Origin: Rachicladosporium sp. CCFEE 5018
Taxonomy: Eukaryota; Ascomycota; Dothideomycetes; Cladosporiales; Cladosporiaceae
Reading direction: 5' to 3'
Assembly: GCA_002077045.2 (NCBI GenBank)
Contig: KZ111151.1
Coordinates: 1,294,698-1,358,697 of the forward strand
Length of the DNA stretch: 64,000 nt
A program made the position numbers and the translations under genes. Positions 51,645 to 61,749 of the stretch are shown in pieces. Each line of letters starts with the position of its first letter. Within the stretch, counting starts at the first letter, position 1. The notes under the pieces were generated by a model that saw only the letters and a program-made list of their open reading frames with translations, was not told the DNA's origin and did not search any database.

Positions 51645-52751
51645 ACAAAGACAGGCTATGAGATGGACATAAGATAGATGTTGAACTTACCTTTCGCGTC
51701 ACCCGAACCCATGATGTTGCGTGCGTGATATACTTGCGATGGCGTTTCCCAGAACGTCACGCAGCCTCCATAGTTGTCGTCTTCGTACGAAAGGCCTCGA
51801 CTTCGCGCAACAGTTGTTGTCGAAAGCGATGCTCCAAGACGCTCTAGACGCAAAGTTGCCAGTACAAGTGCAAAGTATACATCGGCAATGACATGAAGTC
51901 GACAATATCTGGTCGTCCCGTGTCGTCCGTGCTAGATCATAGCCGAGGCTGCAGAGCAATATATTCAAGTAAGATTATTCGATCATTGCAGTACCAAGGC
52001 CGACCGTAGTTACCTATTTGGAAGTATACTATAGGTGAGACTGTAGACTCGAGTCGGAGAGATTTTGAGGGGCGCTGGTGCGACCATGCACGGACGGGAG
52101 ACGCGTTTGGACCTCACTCGTTCTCCGATGGACCACGGCGTCGTTTCTCATCATCAAGGCACGTCCCATCATCTCCTGGTGGCTCTGGGAAACATACCAC
52201 GATCAGAATGCAGCCTTAGCCACGCGATTTTGCTGGTCATGCGACGATCAGGGCGACTTGTATAAACTTGTACCCCCCGGCTAATATCAAATGGCACTAC
52301 CGGCGCACTCTCTCCGTGCGTTTCATAGTGCTCGCTTCGTCTCGCTTCGACTTCTCCACACATTCAAAGTCGCTGAATCCGTTGCCACGTTCTCCTCCAC
52401 ACGCTTGTCCGACAGTCGAAGGCCGAAGTACTGTGATACTTGGTGACACTCGTACTATGGAGACGGAACGGCTTGTACCGACTGGTGGGAACATTTCTTC
52501 TATGCGTGAGCCCTGGGTCGGAGTCGGTGGACATGGTGGAGAGGAACCCAGACCATCATATGGACCCCATGAACAGTCGGCTAGGGTTTCTCGAGGGTTT
52601 CATGAAGATCATTGACTCGTCTCGAGCAGTATATGTCTACTTGGCTCCTCCTCCAACTCTCGACCTTTCTTTTGTCCAGACTTTTCAATCTGCCATTCTT
52701 TCGTTTCATCTTCTTCGTCATCCATCCACTTGATCTCCCATCACCGTCACT
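51645..52751. promoter_or_regulatory. Intergenic with GH62 promoter; two GGCTAR motifs
   Basis: No gene is supported. Two matches to the XlnR/Xyr1 binding core GGCTAR occur upstream of the GH62 start: GGCTAA at 52279-52284 and GGCTAG at 52579-52584, which are 473 and 173 bp before the ATG. XlnR activates xylanolytic genes. Six-base motifs occur often by chance, so this is suggestive only. Confidence 0.35.
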
Positions 52752-54025
52752 ATGAGACTTCTCGAAGCCAACGTCGCGCTGCTGGCTTCAGCTGCGACTG
52801 TCGCCGCCCAGACCTGCAACCTTCCCTCCTCCTACAAGTGGTCTTCCCAGGGCCCGCTCGCCCAACCCAAGAACGGCTGGGCCTCGCTCAAGGACTTCAC
52901 GCACGTTCCCTACAATGGCAAGCATTTGGTGTACGCCTCCGACTACACCGGCTCGAACTATGGCTCGATGAACTTCGGTCTGTTCTCTAGCTGGAGTGAC
53001 ATGGCAAGCGCATCTCAGACTGGTATGAGCCAGGCAAGGGTCGCACCTACACTGTTCTACTTCGCTCCCAAGAGCACCTGGATTCTCGCATACCAGTGGG
53101 GCGCGACCGCCTTCAGCTACAAGACATCCTCCGACCCCACCAATGCTAACGGCTGGTCCGGCGCCAACGCCCTCTTCTCGGGCTCCATCTCCGGCTCCGG
53201 CACGGGTCCCATCGATCAAACCCTGATCGGTGACAGCAGCAACATGTACCTCTTCTTCGCCGGCGACAACGGCAAGATCTACCGCGCCAGCATGGCCCTG
53301 AGCAAGTTCCCCGGCAGCTTCGGCAGCGCTAGCACAGTCGTCATGTCCGACAGCACCAATAACCTCTTCGAGGCCGTACAAGTCTACACCCTCAAGGGCC
53401 AGAACAAGTACCTCATGATCGTCGAGGCCCAAGGCTCCGGTGGCCGCTACTTCCGCAGCTTCACCTCCACCTCCCTCGGCGGCAGCTGGACCGTCCAAGC
53501 CGGCTCCGAGTCCTCCCCCTTCGCCGGCAAGGCCAACACGGGCGTCACCTGGACCAACGACATCTCGCACGGCGATCTCATCCGCAGCACCAACGACCAG
53601 ACCTTCACCGTCGACCCCTGCAACCTGCAATTCCTGTACCAGGGCCGCAACCCTAGCTCCAGCGCGTCTTACGATGCGCTGCCATACCGCCCGGGTGTTT
53701 TGACCCTCACGAACCCAGGAAGTGCGTCCGGTGGTTCTTCTTCCTCTTCTGCTGCCCCTGTCTCTACCACTACACGTCAGGCTACCAGTGCCACAGCTGC
53801 TCCAACTTCCTCCGCTCCCCCTGCTTCTACATCTGCCTCCTCCGGCGGCTCCGGTGGCGGCCAGTGGGCGCAGTGCGGCGGTACCGGATGGACCGGCACG
53901 ACCACTTGCGTTGTACGCATATCTCCGTCACAGTGCGGATTGTGTGAGAACAGATTTGCTGACGTATTTCACAGAGTCCGTATAGTTGCCACGTCATCAA
54001 CCCGTACTATTCGCAGTGTTATTAG
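52752..54025 (+). CDS. GH62 alpha-L-arabinofuranosidase with C-terminal CBM1
   Basis: Exons are 52752..53912 and 53975..54025 (intron 53913-53974, donor GTACGC, acceptor TTCACAG), giving 403 aa. The signal peptide is MRLLEANVALLASAATVAAQ. The GH62 domain (about 21-320) has CNLPSSYKWSSQGPLAQPKNGW, LVYASDYTGSNYGSMNFG, YQWGATAFSYKTSSDP, GPIDQTLIGD and NNLFEAVQVYTL, which carry the family's conserved Asp and Glu. A Ser/Thr/Ala/Pro linker (about 325-370) leads to a CBM1: GGQWAQCGGTGWTGTTTCV spliced to SPYSCHVINPYYSQCY. Without the intron the CBM1 would be lost and the frame would run on to 54239. The enzyme removes arabinose side chains from arabinoxylan outside the cell. Confidence 0.96.
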
Positions 54026-54393
54026 AGGAGGTGGTTTGAGGGTTGGAGTAGGTCTGAAGAAGGATGAAGGAAAATTCAGTTATTTATACTTCGAGCTGGA
54101 ACCTTGCAGAGGTTCTGCAAACCAGTTCTTGTCTCAAACTCCAACGTGTCGCTGTATATTCACGTGGAACCCCTGCTATTGTCGACAAGCAGTGTGTGTG
54201 TCTCGGTTTACCAACGCAGTGATGGAATGTTTTTTGTAATACTTACACCGATGCCGGCACCCCGCTGGTGATTGATTACACCCTCCCCCCCTTCCACCGC
54301 GCATTAACATGACTCGTCCTGGTTTTGATAAATCCTTCCGCGACACTGATGTTGTGCGAAGTGGCAGAGCTTTTGAGTGGGCGGGCTTGTCAG
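54026..54393. other. Convergent 3' intergenic region
   Basis: This lies between the GH62 gene (+) and the BTB gene (-). It includes a poly-C stretch near 54284-54295. No gene recognised. Confidence 0.45.
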
Positions 54394-55302
54394 CTAAGGC
54401 ACAAGATCTCTCTCCCACGCGGGATAGCATCCAGTGGAGCCGCTTGGGCACCGCAGTAACACATTGTGCCTGCTCGCTACTGAACTCAGCACAAGCGGTA
54501 CGGGGCCCATTTTCATGCAGAGTTCGTGATCGCGGCAATTGACGCGAGCCACGTGCGAGGCCCTCGCGTTAGCTTCTGAGTAGACCAAGTGCCGCCGCCC
54601 GACAAGTACGTCCATGAGGAAGCTTGGGGTCTTCCGGCCAGTGGCGTGAAAGTCCGCGTACTTCTCGGCGTCCGAGAGCAGTTCGTCGAGGTGTTCCCGG
54701 ACAACTTCCAAAAGGCAAGTTTTGACTCCCGACTCCCCATCCGGATTCATGCCGTATACCATCTCAATTGCAAGTACGAGATCTTCCCCCGCCCATCCGT
54801 TGCTTAGGCAACTTGACAGCTTCTTGCAAGCAAGGTCCTTAAGCGGCGTGCAAAGGTACTGTTGCGCGAGATAATAGACGCGCACGTTTAGCATGACCCT
54901 GCTCTCCTCGTCATGACAATCGTGGGTGTAGAAGTAGGACAGCATTGCATTCACGGCATCGGCAACAACGCCGTTGAAGATGTAGCATTGCGCAATCCCT
55001 TCCTATTCGCGCTCAGCTCTACATCGTCGTAGTAGAGAAACTCGATACTGCATACCCTGAATTCGCCGTCACAAGCTTTGGCCAAAACCTCCGACTGTGG
55101 ACAGATGATGGCTTTGTGAATTCGCCACTTCCGTCCCTCGCATTCCATCGTATAATCGGAGTAACGCTCGTTGCCGACGAGACTGTGAAGAGTCAGCACT
55201 AAATCAGGGTGAGACATCCACGAGCACTACCCACCTCTCCGCGCCAACGAGAATAGGATGAGTAGCCGCTTCATCTTTTCTGCTCGCGTCGGCGGCCGCC
55301 AT
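54394..55302 (-). CDS. BTB/POZ-domain protein
   Basis: Exons on the minus strand are 55302..55235, 55182..55056 and 55002..54394, with introns 55234-55183 (GTGGGT ... TCACAG) and 55055-55003 (GTATGC ... AATAG). The product is 267 aa. Splicing gives LVGNERYSDYTMECEGRKWRIHKAIICPQSEVLAKACDGEFR (by position 22-63), joined to EGIAQCYIFNGVVADAVNAMLSYFYTHD, a standard BTB fold with the HKAII..S..... F core. The rest, LAQQYLCTPLKDLACKKL and onward, resembles the helical region following fungal BTB domains. The C-terminal 60 residues include CRDHELC and are unassigned. Fungal proteins of this type are expanded and mostly unstudied; some may bind Cul3. Confidence 0.82.
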
Positions 55303-55854
55303 GATTGATGTTCCGATGTTTTATTTTGAGGTGCGCGAGGAGGAAGACATCGACCTGAAAGGAGCCCTGCCGCTGAAATGGGATGAATGGAAGTCGCAGG
55401 AAGCTCGAGACGAAGGCTGAGGAAGGTGCGACCCTGACCTCCTTCCTCACTTCCCCAAATTCAGCATAATCAGAACTGTGACAGAGTCATATCTTCACTA
55501 TAGGCAAGGCACTCTCTTGCGATTTCCTCGAGATTTGAGTCGAGACGCGTGCCGTCGCTTGGTCTTGTCGTTGGAATGGGCACTTGCAATGTCTCTGACT
55601 AGTCGCGGAACGTCCATAGCATCTGGAGACGAGTTGGAAAAGCCCGAACTCTAGGCTCGCCGGTCAATCGAGATAGCTCATTCTGCATTGCAGAGGAAAG
55701 CAGTCACATCATCGAAGGCCGGACGCCCGTGCTCCGGGTGCCTGTCCGCCACCCACGAACAGTACACCTTGCGTGTCTCGCATCTAGCCCATCCGAGGAC
55801 GTGTAAGGTACAGAGCGCTGTTGGTGATCTCGTCTATCCTCTCGATCTGCGGAC
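55303..55854. other. Divergent intergenic region
   Basis: About 550 bp between the starts of the BTB gene (-) and sfh5 (+). No extra gene is supported; it presumably holds both promoters. Confidence 0.45.
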
Positions 55855-56950
55855 ATGTCAGACTGGAACAATCTTCCGAAAGAACATGTGCTTCACCAAT
55901 TCGCGCTGCAGGTCGATCAGATAACGGCTGAAGCTGACCACAAGGAGATGTACGGCGTGACACTACAGCCAACGAAAGAAGGGTAGGTCTAGTGGTACGT
56001 TTGCTTGACTGCATTGGAAGCCTTCGGTCCTGGGGACCGAAGGGGCAACGTTTGATTGTACACGTGAGTCTAGCTGACGTAGATCCTCCTCAGCGACAAG
56101 CCAGCCCACACAACCCTCATCGTCCTCCAAAAGTTTCTATGTGCCAACGCCGGAGACTTGCCAAAGGCGAAGTCCCAACTCCTGGAAGCTCTGCAGTGGC
56201 GAAAGGAGTACCGCCCACATGAGGCCAAGGACGAAGTCTTCAGCAAAGACAAGTTCGGCGGACTAGGCTATGTCACCCGACTGAGAGGCGTAGTCGAGAC
56301 GACGAACGAAGAAGATGTGGCGACCTTCAACATCTACGGAGCTGCTGCCAAAGATCCGAAGAAGACGTTCGGCGATGTGGAAGCGTGAGTTTGCCACTTT
56401 CCACTTGTCACTTGAGCAGCCTAGAGGTCCACGCCCTGCTGTCTATGATGAAATTGCAAAACCTTCTTGACCTCGTCCTGACATCCTTCCCAGATTCATC
56501 CGCTGGCGCGTCGCCCTCATGGAACTCACCCTCTCCGCCCTCGCTCTCAATACGGCCACCCTCCCAATTCCCGACTACGGCGCTGGCCCCGATCCCTACC
56601 AAGCCATCCAAGTCCACGACTATCTCTCCGTCTCCTTCTTCCGGCAGCCAGCCGAAGTCAAAGCCTCCTCGTCCCGCATCATCAGCCTCTTCTCGAAGTA
56701 CTATCCGGAGACTGTGAGCTACAAGTATTTCGTGAATGTACCCATTGTAATGCAGTGGATGATGGGAACGATGAAGATGCTGTTGGGCAGTGATGCGGTG
56801 AGAAAGATGACGTGGATGACTTATGGAATTGAGTTGGTGAAGTATCTTGGAGAGGGGGTGGGCAGAGAGTATGGAGGGAAGGGGCCAAGTCTGAATGAGA
56901 TCGGAGAGACGGTGAGGTATGATGATGGGGTGAAACAGACGAAGGCGTGA
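55855..56950 (+). CDS. sfh5: Sfh5, Sec14-like phosphatidylinositol transfer protein
   Basis: Exons are 55855..55982, 56094..56384 and 56494..56950, giving 291 aa. Introns are 55983-56093 (GTAGGT) and 56385-56493 (GTGAGT). The start reads MSDWNNLPKEHVLHQFALQV, then EMYGVTLQP; many Sfh5 proteins are somewhat longer at the N-terminus, so an upstream start cannot be excluded. The CRAL-TRIO N region has TTLIVLQKFLCANAGDLPKAK, LLEALQWRKEYRP and KFGGLGYVTRL. The Sec14 lipid-binding domain has FIRWRVALMELTLSALALN, DPYQAIQVHDYLSVSF and YPETVSYKYFVNVPIVMQWM. It moves phosphatidylinositol between membranes at the ER and cell periphery; the yeast protein also binds heme. Confidence 0.92.
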
Positions 56951-57010
56951 GTGGTTGTATTCTTGATTGCATTGGTCGGTGATTACATTACATAGATTCG
57001 TATATACCGC

Positions 57011-58513
57011 TCATACTTCTACTCTGGCATGGCGAAAGTACTTCATCCCGACCCAGGCTATGGTGATCCAGACCCAAGCTACAACCCCAGTAAGGACCAT
57101 GAGCGCTGGGTAGTACCCTACTATCGGCAGCGTCGGATCGTCTTCTAGCTCTGGCGGTGCGTAGGGTGTCTCGCCAACGTCCCAAGCCCAGCTCCAGACT
57201 TCGAGACAAGAGCCCATGCCGACTGTGAAAGTGATCCAGGTCAACGCCAGGATGACCCAGCCCCAGTAGGCCGTCTCAGTGTAGTCATGAGGTTCTGGCG
57301 GCGGTGAAGGTGGGTAGGGTAGTGGCGCGCGTGTGAGCGGCGAAGGCCGGTGCGGCGACGAGCGATTGCGGGAGCTAGTCTTAGTGGCAGCTGACTGAGG
57401 GTGCAGGCTAGACGACGGTGGGAAGTAAGACGTCGAACTTGATGCCGGCTTCAAGATTGACGGAGGGACAGATTTCGTCGCGGGTCGGTCAAAGGTCAGT
57501 GCCTCCTCGTCAGAAGTCGTGCTGACCGAGGCAGCCTGACTAGTGGGAGACTTCAAATCGACCGGACTGCTTGCCGTGCTGCTCGGCGCGTCTGACTTGG
57601 CAGCCTCATCGGTCGTACTGTGAATTCTGGTGTACTGAGTGACGAGTGCAAGACGTGCAGCCGTCACTGCAGGTGCGTCTGCTGCTACAGACTCCAGCCA
57701 CTTCTCGGGTACAGCGGCGTGATGCTCCTCATAGCTAAATTGTCGCTTGATGGTGTGGGGCCCTGAACTCTCCTCGATCACGGGTGGAGGTTCCGGCTCC
57801 TTGACATCAGGCGGCGGAGGTGACCAGGCTGGCAATGCCGTTTGTTTTGTCGGACTTCGAGGCAGGAGGCTATTCCGCCTTTCCCGGCCATCAGAACCCA
57901 TTCTCTTCCCAGCCAGCAACGCAGCCTTCCTGAGCGATCCCTTTCGTTTTCGCACGGTCTTGCTCAATCTCATCGCGTCGGTCATGGCGGGTGCCTCCCT
58001 AATGGGCGAGATAACAGCAATGTCCTCCTCATCTCGAGCACTTGCATCCTTCGGCCCTGCTCGCTTCGTAGGCGTCTTGTCCCTCGATGGAGGCCGGACA
58101 TTGTCGCTGCTGGGACGCAGAAAGTTCAACCTTGCCAATATACTGCCTGACACAGTACGTCTATGGCCGGTCGACGCACCAGACGACGGCGACTGAGGTG
58201 CAGTATCCGACGTGGGCGATGTTTGTACACTCCATGACAACTTCATCGCGCTCGGCGACAGCGACTCGTCCCTCTGCGGCGTTTCTCCATTTTGTGTGTG
58301 GTCTTCATCCCTCACTGCGCTTGCCTGGTCATGGAGCTCGTTGCTGCCGCCGGACGTAGTGCCGGTCCCATTTTCCATGTGCCGAGAAGTGACCCATATG
58401 TCTCCTGCGCTGTCTCCTGTTGCTGCAACGGAGACAGCCAGATCATCGCGCGTTGCTTGGCCTGGTGACGAAGAGGTCGAAGCAGGAGGTGAAGCTGAAG
58501 TGGACGCCCGCAT
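57011..58513 (-). CDS. Conserved fungal protein with C-terminal transmembrane pair
   Basis: 500 aa from ATG 58513, the first ATG in the frame. An upstream mini-exon (ATG GCC ATG before a GTAAGG donor near 58607, acceptor GACAG near 58523) is possible. Residues 1-400 are Ser/Pro/Thr-rich and likely disordered, with short conserved pieces such as GSILARLNFLRPSS, MRLSKTVRKRKGSLRKAALL and HTIKRQFSYEEHHAAVPEKWL. The last 90 residues are strongly conserved in ascomycetes as I recall them: two hydrophobic helices (WGWVILALTWITFTVGMGSC and YYPALMVLTGVVAWVWITI) flank EVWSWAWDVGETPYAPPELEDDPTLP. No function is known to me. It is divergent from zrg17. Confidence 0.7.
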   Translation of the reverse strand: MRASTSASPPASTSSSPGQATRDDLAVSVAATGDSAGDIWVTSRHMENGTGTTSGGSNELHDQASAVRDEDHTQNGETPQRDESLSPSAMKLSWSVQTSPTSDTAPQSPSSGASTGHRRTVSGSILARLNFLRPSSDNVRPPSRDKTPTKRAGPKDASARDEEDIAVISPIREAPAMTDAMRLSKTVRKRKGSLRKAALLAGKRMGSDGRERRNSLLPRSPTKQTALPAWSPPPPDVKEPEPPPVIEESSGPHTIKRQFSYEEHHAAVPEKWLESVAADAPAVTAARLALVTQYTRIHSTTDEAAKSDAPSSTASSPVDLKSPTSQAASVSTTSDEEALTFDRPATKSVPPSILKPASSSTSYFPPSSSLHPQSAATKTSSRNRSSPHRPSPLTRAPLPYPPSPPPEPHDYTETAYWGWVILALTWITFTVGMGSCLEVWSWAWDVGETPYAPPELEDDPTLPIVGYYPALMVLTGVVAWVWITIAWVGMKYFRHARVEV

Positions 58514-58704
58514 GCCGTGCTGTCGAAGCAAGGATGCAGGGGTGGCCAAAATGCCAAGGCTTTGACTTTCACATGCTCGCCTCCTGTCTTCTGAACCTTA
58601 CCATGGCCATATGTCATTACAGTACAACATCATGTTAACGGCATCGACCTAGCTGCGCAACCCTGGGCGGAGCTGCGGTGATATTGCTATCACTCTTGAT
58701 CAAG

Positions 58705-60288
58705 ATGGCCTTCTCGCAGCCCGTCAGCCAGGCTCTCCCAACATTCGCTCAGGATATTGACCATGATCACGACCATAATCACGAGCATCACCACGATGCC
58801 GCAGTGCAGGACACGCGGCATAACCGATCAGGAAGTGAAGCTCACATTCCTTCGCCTATCATGATACATCACGACTACGATATCGCAAACAACCTAGGCG
58901 AACCTAGTGACATGGACTTATTGCACGACGATTCGCATGCAGGCATGCTCTCGTCAACCACCACAAGCACCATGCTTTCACCGAAGAGCGCCACTTTCTC
59001 TTCAGTCTCACCGGGCAGCCAATGGGGCCAGTGGACACCAGCAACTCCACAGACCGGAACCTCAGACGGTGGCTTCGCACCTCGTGAACCTCCCAACGCT
59101 GGCCGCAACCCCTTCAACTTCCAGCCTCAGCAGTACGCTGTCAGCCCGCAGAAGACTGTCGTAGGACGTTCATCGGCTGAGAATCTTCCTGGCAAGCGAC
59201 GAGGTCACAAGTACCGGCATAGTAGCATTCACACGTCGCATCAGATCTTCCAGGCACCGATGCAGCGCACGCCGCTTTCCGTACCAGCTTCACTTCCTGT
59301 ACCGACTCGGAAAGAAGCCTGGTGGAGCATGACATCCCACCAGACGCTACGACTGGTGTGGTGTGTGTGTCACTTTCTGACCTCAGCCTATGTACAATTC
59401 TCGGCATCAGGATCACTATCCATGACCGCGCTTAGCAGGCTGCTGTTGTTCGATGCGGCTGGAGCTACCGTCTGTGTAACCGTGGATGTCATGTCCAACT
59501 TCGAAGTCTGGCAACGCGGGTCGATTCGCCACCCGTTCGGACTCGAGCGCGCCGACGTGCTAGCTGGATTCGGCATGGCGGTCTTCATTGCGTTCATGGG
59601 ACTGGATGTGATCTCACACGGTATACAGCACGCACTCGAGAACCTTGGTGATCACGTTCCTCATACAGCTCACTCACATGCTCGGGCAAGCGCTGGCAGC
59701 GTGGATCTCGACTGTCTCCTGGCTATTGCGGTCACACTGATCTCGGCGATCGGACTCAAGAACCACTCTCGGCTCGGTCGCGCAATGCGTCTACCGCTAC
59801 TCGCAAGTTGGGGCAGCATCCTTGGCAACCCTTCCCATTTCCTGACACTGTCGTGCTCTGTCATGCTGCTCTTCCTACCTCTCTTCGGTCCGACAACCTA
59901 CAACACCGTTGACATCGGCTTCTCATTCCTCATCGCCCTACGCATGATCACGCTCGGCAGCAGACTGGGCACATCACTCGCTTCAATGCTACTCATGTCC
60001 TACAAACACCCGTCCGATCCATCTGCGGTGCGATCCATTATTGCAGAGATCGAAGCCGACCCAGCGGTCAGCGCTGTCGATGAAGCGAAGATGTGGCAAG
60101 TGCACTATGGACTGTGCATAGCAAATATCAAGCTGAGACACTGGCCAAACGGCGGCTATGGGGATGATGTACTACGCATCCGACAGAAGATTACGAGCCT
60201 AATCAAGAGCCGACTCGGCGGCGTTTATGGGCAAGGTAGAGGGCCGAGGTGGGATGTAAGTGTACAGATGACTGCGGAGAAGGACTGA
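58705..60288 (+). CDS. zrg17: Zrg17-type zinc transporter subunit (CDF family)
   Basis: Single exon, 527 aa from ATG 58705 (MAFSQPVSQALPTFAQ). A His/Asp cluster (DIDHDHDHNHEHHHD) near the start suggests metal sensing. A Ser/Pro-rich cytosolic region spans to about 205, followed by six predicted helices of a CDF fold. It includes LSMTALSRLLLFDAAGATVC, EVWQRGSIRHPFGLERADVLAGFG, AVFIAFMGLDVISHGIQHALENLG and LLAIAVTLISAIGL. The usual CDF zinc-site HxxxD/DxxxD residues are degenerate, which is typical of Zrg17. Its partner Msc2 supplies the zinc site, and the pair imports zinc into the ER. The C-terminal cytosolic domain is present (VDEAKMWQVHYGLCIANIKL). Confidence 0.92.
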   Translation: MAFSQPVSQALPTFAQDIDHDHDHNHEHHHDAAVQDTRHNRSGSEAHIPSPIMIHHDYDIANNLGEPSDMDLLHDDSHAGMLSSTTTSTMLSPKSATFSSVSPGSQWGQWTPATPQTGTSDGGFAPREPPNAGRNPFNFQPQQYAVSPQKTVVGRSSAENLPGKRRGHKYRHSSIHTSHQIFQAPMQRTPLSVPASLPVPTRKEAWWSMTSHQTLRLVWCVCHFLTSAYVQFSASGSLSMTALSRLLLFDAAGATVCVTVDVMSNFEVWQRGSIRHPFGLERADVLAGFGMAVFIAFMGLDVISHGIQHALENLGDHVPHTAHSHARASAGSVDLDCLLAIAVTLISAIGLKNHSRLGRAMRLPLLASWGSILGNPSHFLTLSCSVMLLFLPLFGPTTYNTVDIGFSFLIALRMITLGSRLGTSLASMLLMSYKHPSDPSAVRSIIAEIEADPAVSAVDEAKMWQVHYGLCIANIKLRHWPNGGYGDDVLRIRQKITSLIKSRLGGVYGQGRGPRWDVSVQMTAEKD

Positions 60289-60425
60289 GATCCGATGCGA
60301 CATGACCAAACTACGATGAACCCCTTCGAATGATCACGCCTAGCTGTACTCGATGAAGCGGGGTCTCCGTGCCTAGCGTGCCTTCGCACCCCTTACGAAA
60401 GCACCAATGTAGCAGAACCTTCAAC

Positions 60426-61196
60426 CTACAGCGCCACAACCATCACGCCCACAATCCCCGCCACAGCCATCACCCCACCACGCCCGCCCCGCAGCCCACC
60501 AGCCGCATTCACCGGCGTACCGCCAGTACTGTTCCCACTCGCGCTCCCATTCACCTGATGCTGACAATTCACATCCGGCGCATCGCTCGCCACAGTCGTA
60601 TTCGCCGGATTGCAATTCACCGCACCAGCCTCCGGAATATCCGTAACCACGAACTTCGTGGTTCCCTCAAGAACCATCGCATCGCCGTCCGAGCCATTCG
60701 GGACGAAAATCGGCGCGCAGGCTTCCACCACTACACCGTTGAATTCCGGCTGCTGATCGCATCCGCCCAGCGTGCCGTTCACGCAGCGGTGCGTGGGCGT
60801 GAAGACCACGTGCCCATTACTGCCCGCATCGACGGTGAAAGTGCTAGTGGGCAAGCGGGTCGTGGGGTTCGTGTCGATTGATTCGAAGGTCCCGTTTGTG
60901 CTATTCCTGATGAGGCTCCAGAGCGCCGCCGTGGTGTTGGTGCCGTAGGTGGTGAGGCTTAGGGCTAAGCTGTCGCTTACAAAGCCGCCTGTGATTGCTG
61001 TGCAGCCTGGGGCGGTGGTGTTTGAGGGGCAGTCAACGATTGCGGAGATTTTGTAGGAGCGGAGAGAGGGCTGGGTGTAGCTTGAATTTTGGCCGAGGGG
61101 GTTTGGGGTGAAGAGGGTGCAGGCTGTGCTGAGTGTTTGCGCGAGTGTGAGGGGAGCGAGGACGAGGGGCAGGAGGAAGGGGGAAGGGGAAAGCAT
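60426..61196 (-). CDS. GPI-type secreted surface protein, unknown function
   Basis: Single exon, 256 aa. It starts with a signal peptide (MLSPSPFLLPLVLAPLTLAQ). The body has about nine N-glycosylation sequons (NSS, NTT, NGT, NGS and others) and six or more cysteines (ACTLF, VDCPS, GCTAI, RCVNG, GGCDQQ, EACAP). The C-terminus has Ser/Gly-rich NGSASGNSTGG, then Gly/Ala small residues and the hydrophobic tail MAVAGIVGVMVVAL, the layout of a GPI-anchor signal. No known domain is recognised. It probably sits on the outer plasma membrane or wall. Confidence 0.75.
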   Translation of the reverse strand: MLSPSPFLLPLVLAPLTLAQTLSTACTLFTPNPLGQNSSYTQPSLRSYKISAIVDCPSNTTAPGCTAITGGFVSDSLALSLTTYGTNTTAALWSLIRNSTNGTFESIDTNPTTRLPTSTFTVDAGSNGHVVFTPTHRCVNGTLGGCDQQPEFNGVVVEACAPIFVPNGSDGDAMVLEGTTKFVVTDIPEAGAVNCNPANTTVASDAPDVNCQHQVNGSASGNSTGGTPVNAAGGLRGGRGGVMAVAGIVGVMVVAL

Positions 61197-61749
61197 GACT
61201 GCGAACGGATACTTGGAAGGCTAGAGTGGAGGAACGATGCAAACGCTCCGTGTGAATGTACCTGCAAGTCGCATGTTCTATACTTGCATCTCGATATGCT
61301 TCACTTCCATCACAGTATCGGCGATAAGTCATAAAGTCAGCCTTTCAGCGTGCGACAAGTCAGTACTACCTTACGTCTGCCAAGCTGACGCGAAGGAGTC
61401 ACGAGAGGTCGTCTTGATCACTATGGATTGTAAGTTGCTCTTGGCAAAAAGACAAGAAGTCGTAGCGTGCATCCTTCGACCCACTAGCAACGCAGATCAC
61501 CCAGAATTCGATCCTGGTAATGGGCATCCCCGTGGCGAAGCCGGCAAGCGCGACAAGATATGATCGGCAAAGGTAGACTCGACGATTCTTAAAGGTGGGC
61601 ACGAAGACGGGTAAATGAGCCAGAAGCTGTAACTTTCGCCCAAGTCACCTATGCACTGGAACACACTTGCTGTTTGCCGGGCAATGCAAGCATATCTACA
61701 CCGCACTCGACGCCATAACTTCCGGCCTTTCACATTATCCTGCTACCGT
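61197..61749. other. Intergenic between erg6 and the GPI-type gene
   Basis: Both flanking genes are on the minus strand, so the left part is the GPI-type gene promoter and the right part the erg6 3' region. No other feature seen. Confidence 0.45.

Noticed and set aside
52788..53630. 280-codon minus-strand ORF opposite the GH62 gene
   Set aside because: It is Gly/Ala/Val/Glu-rich antisense of a GC-rich coding exon, without any domain; a typical shadow.
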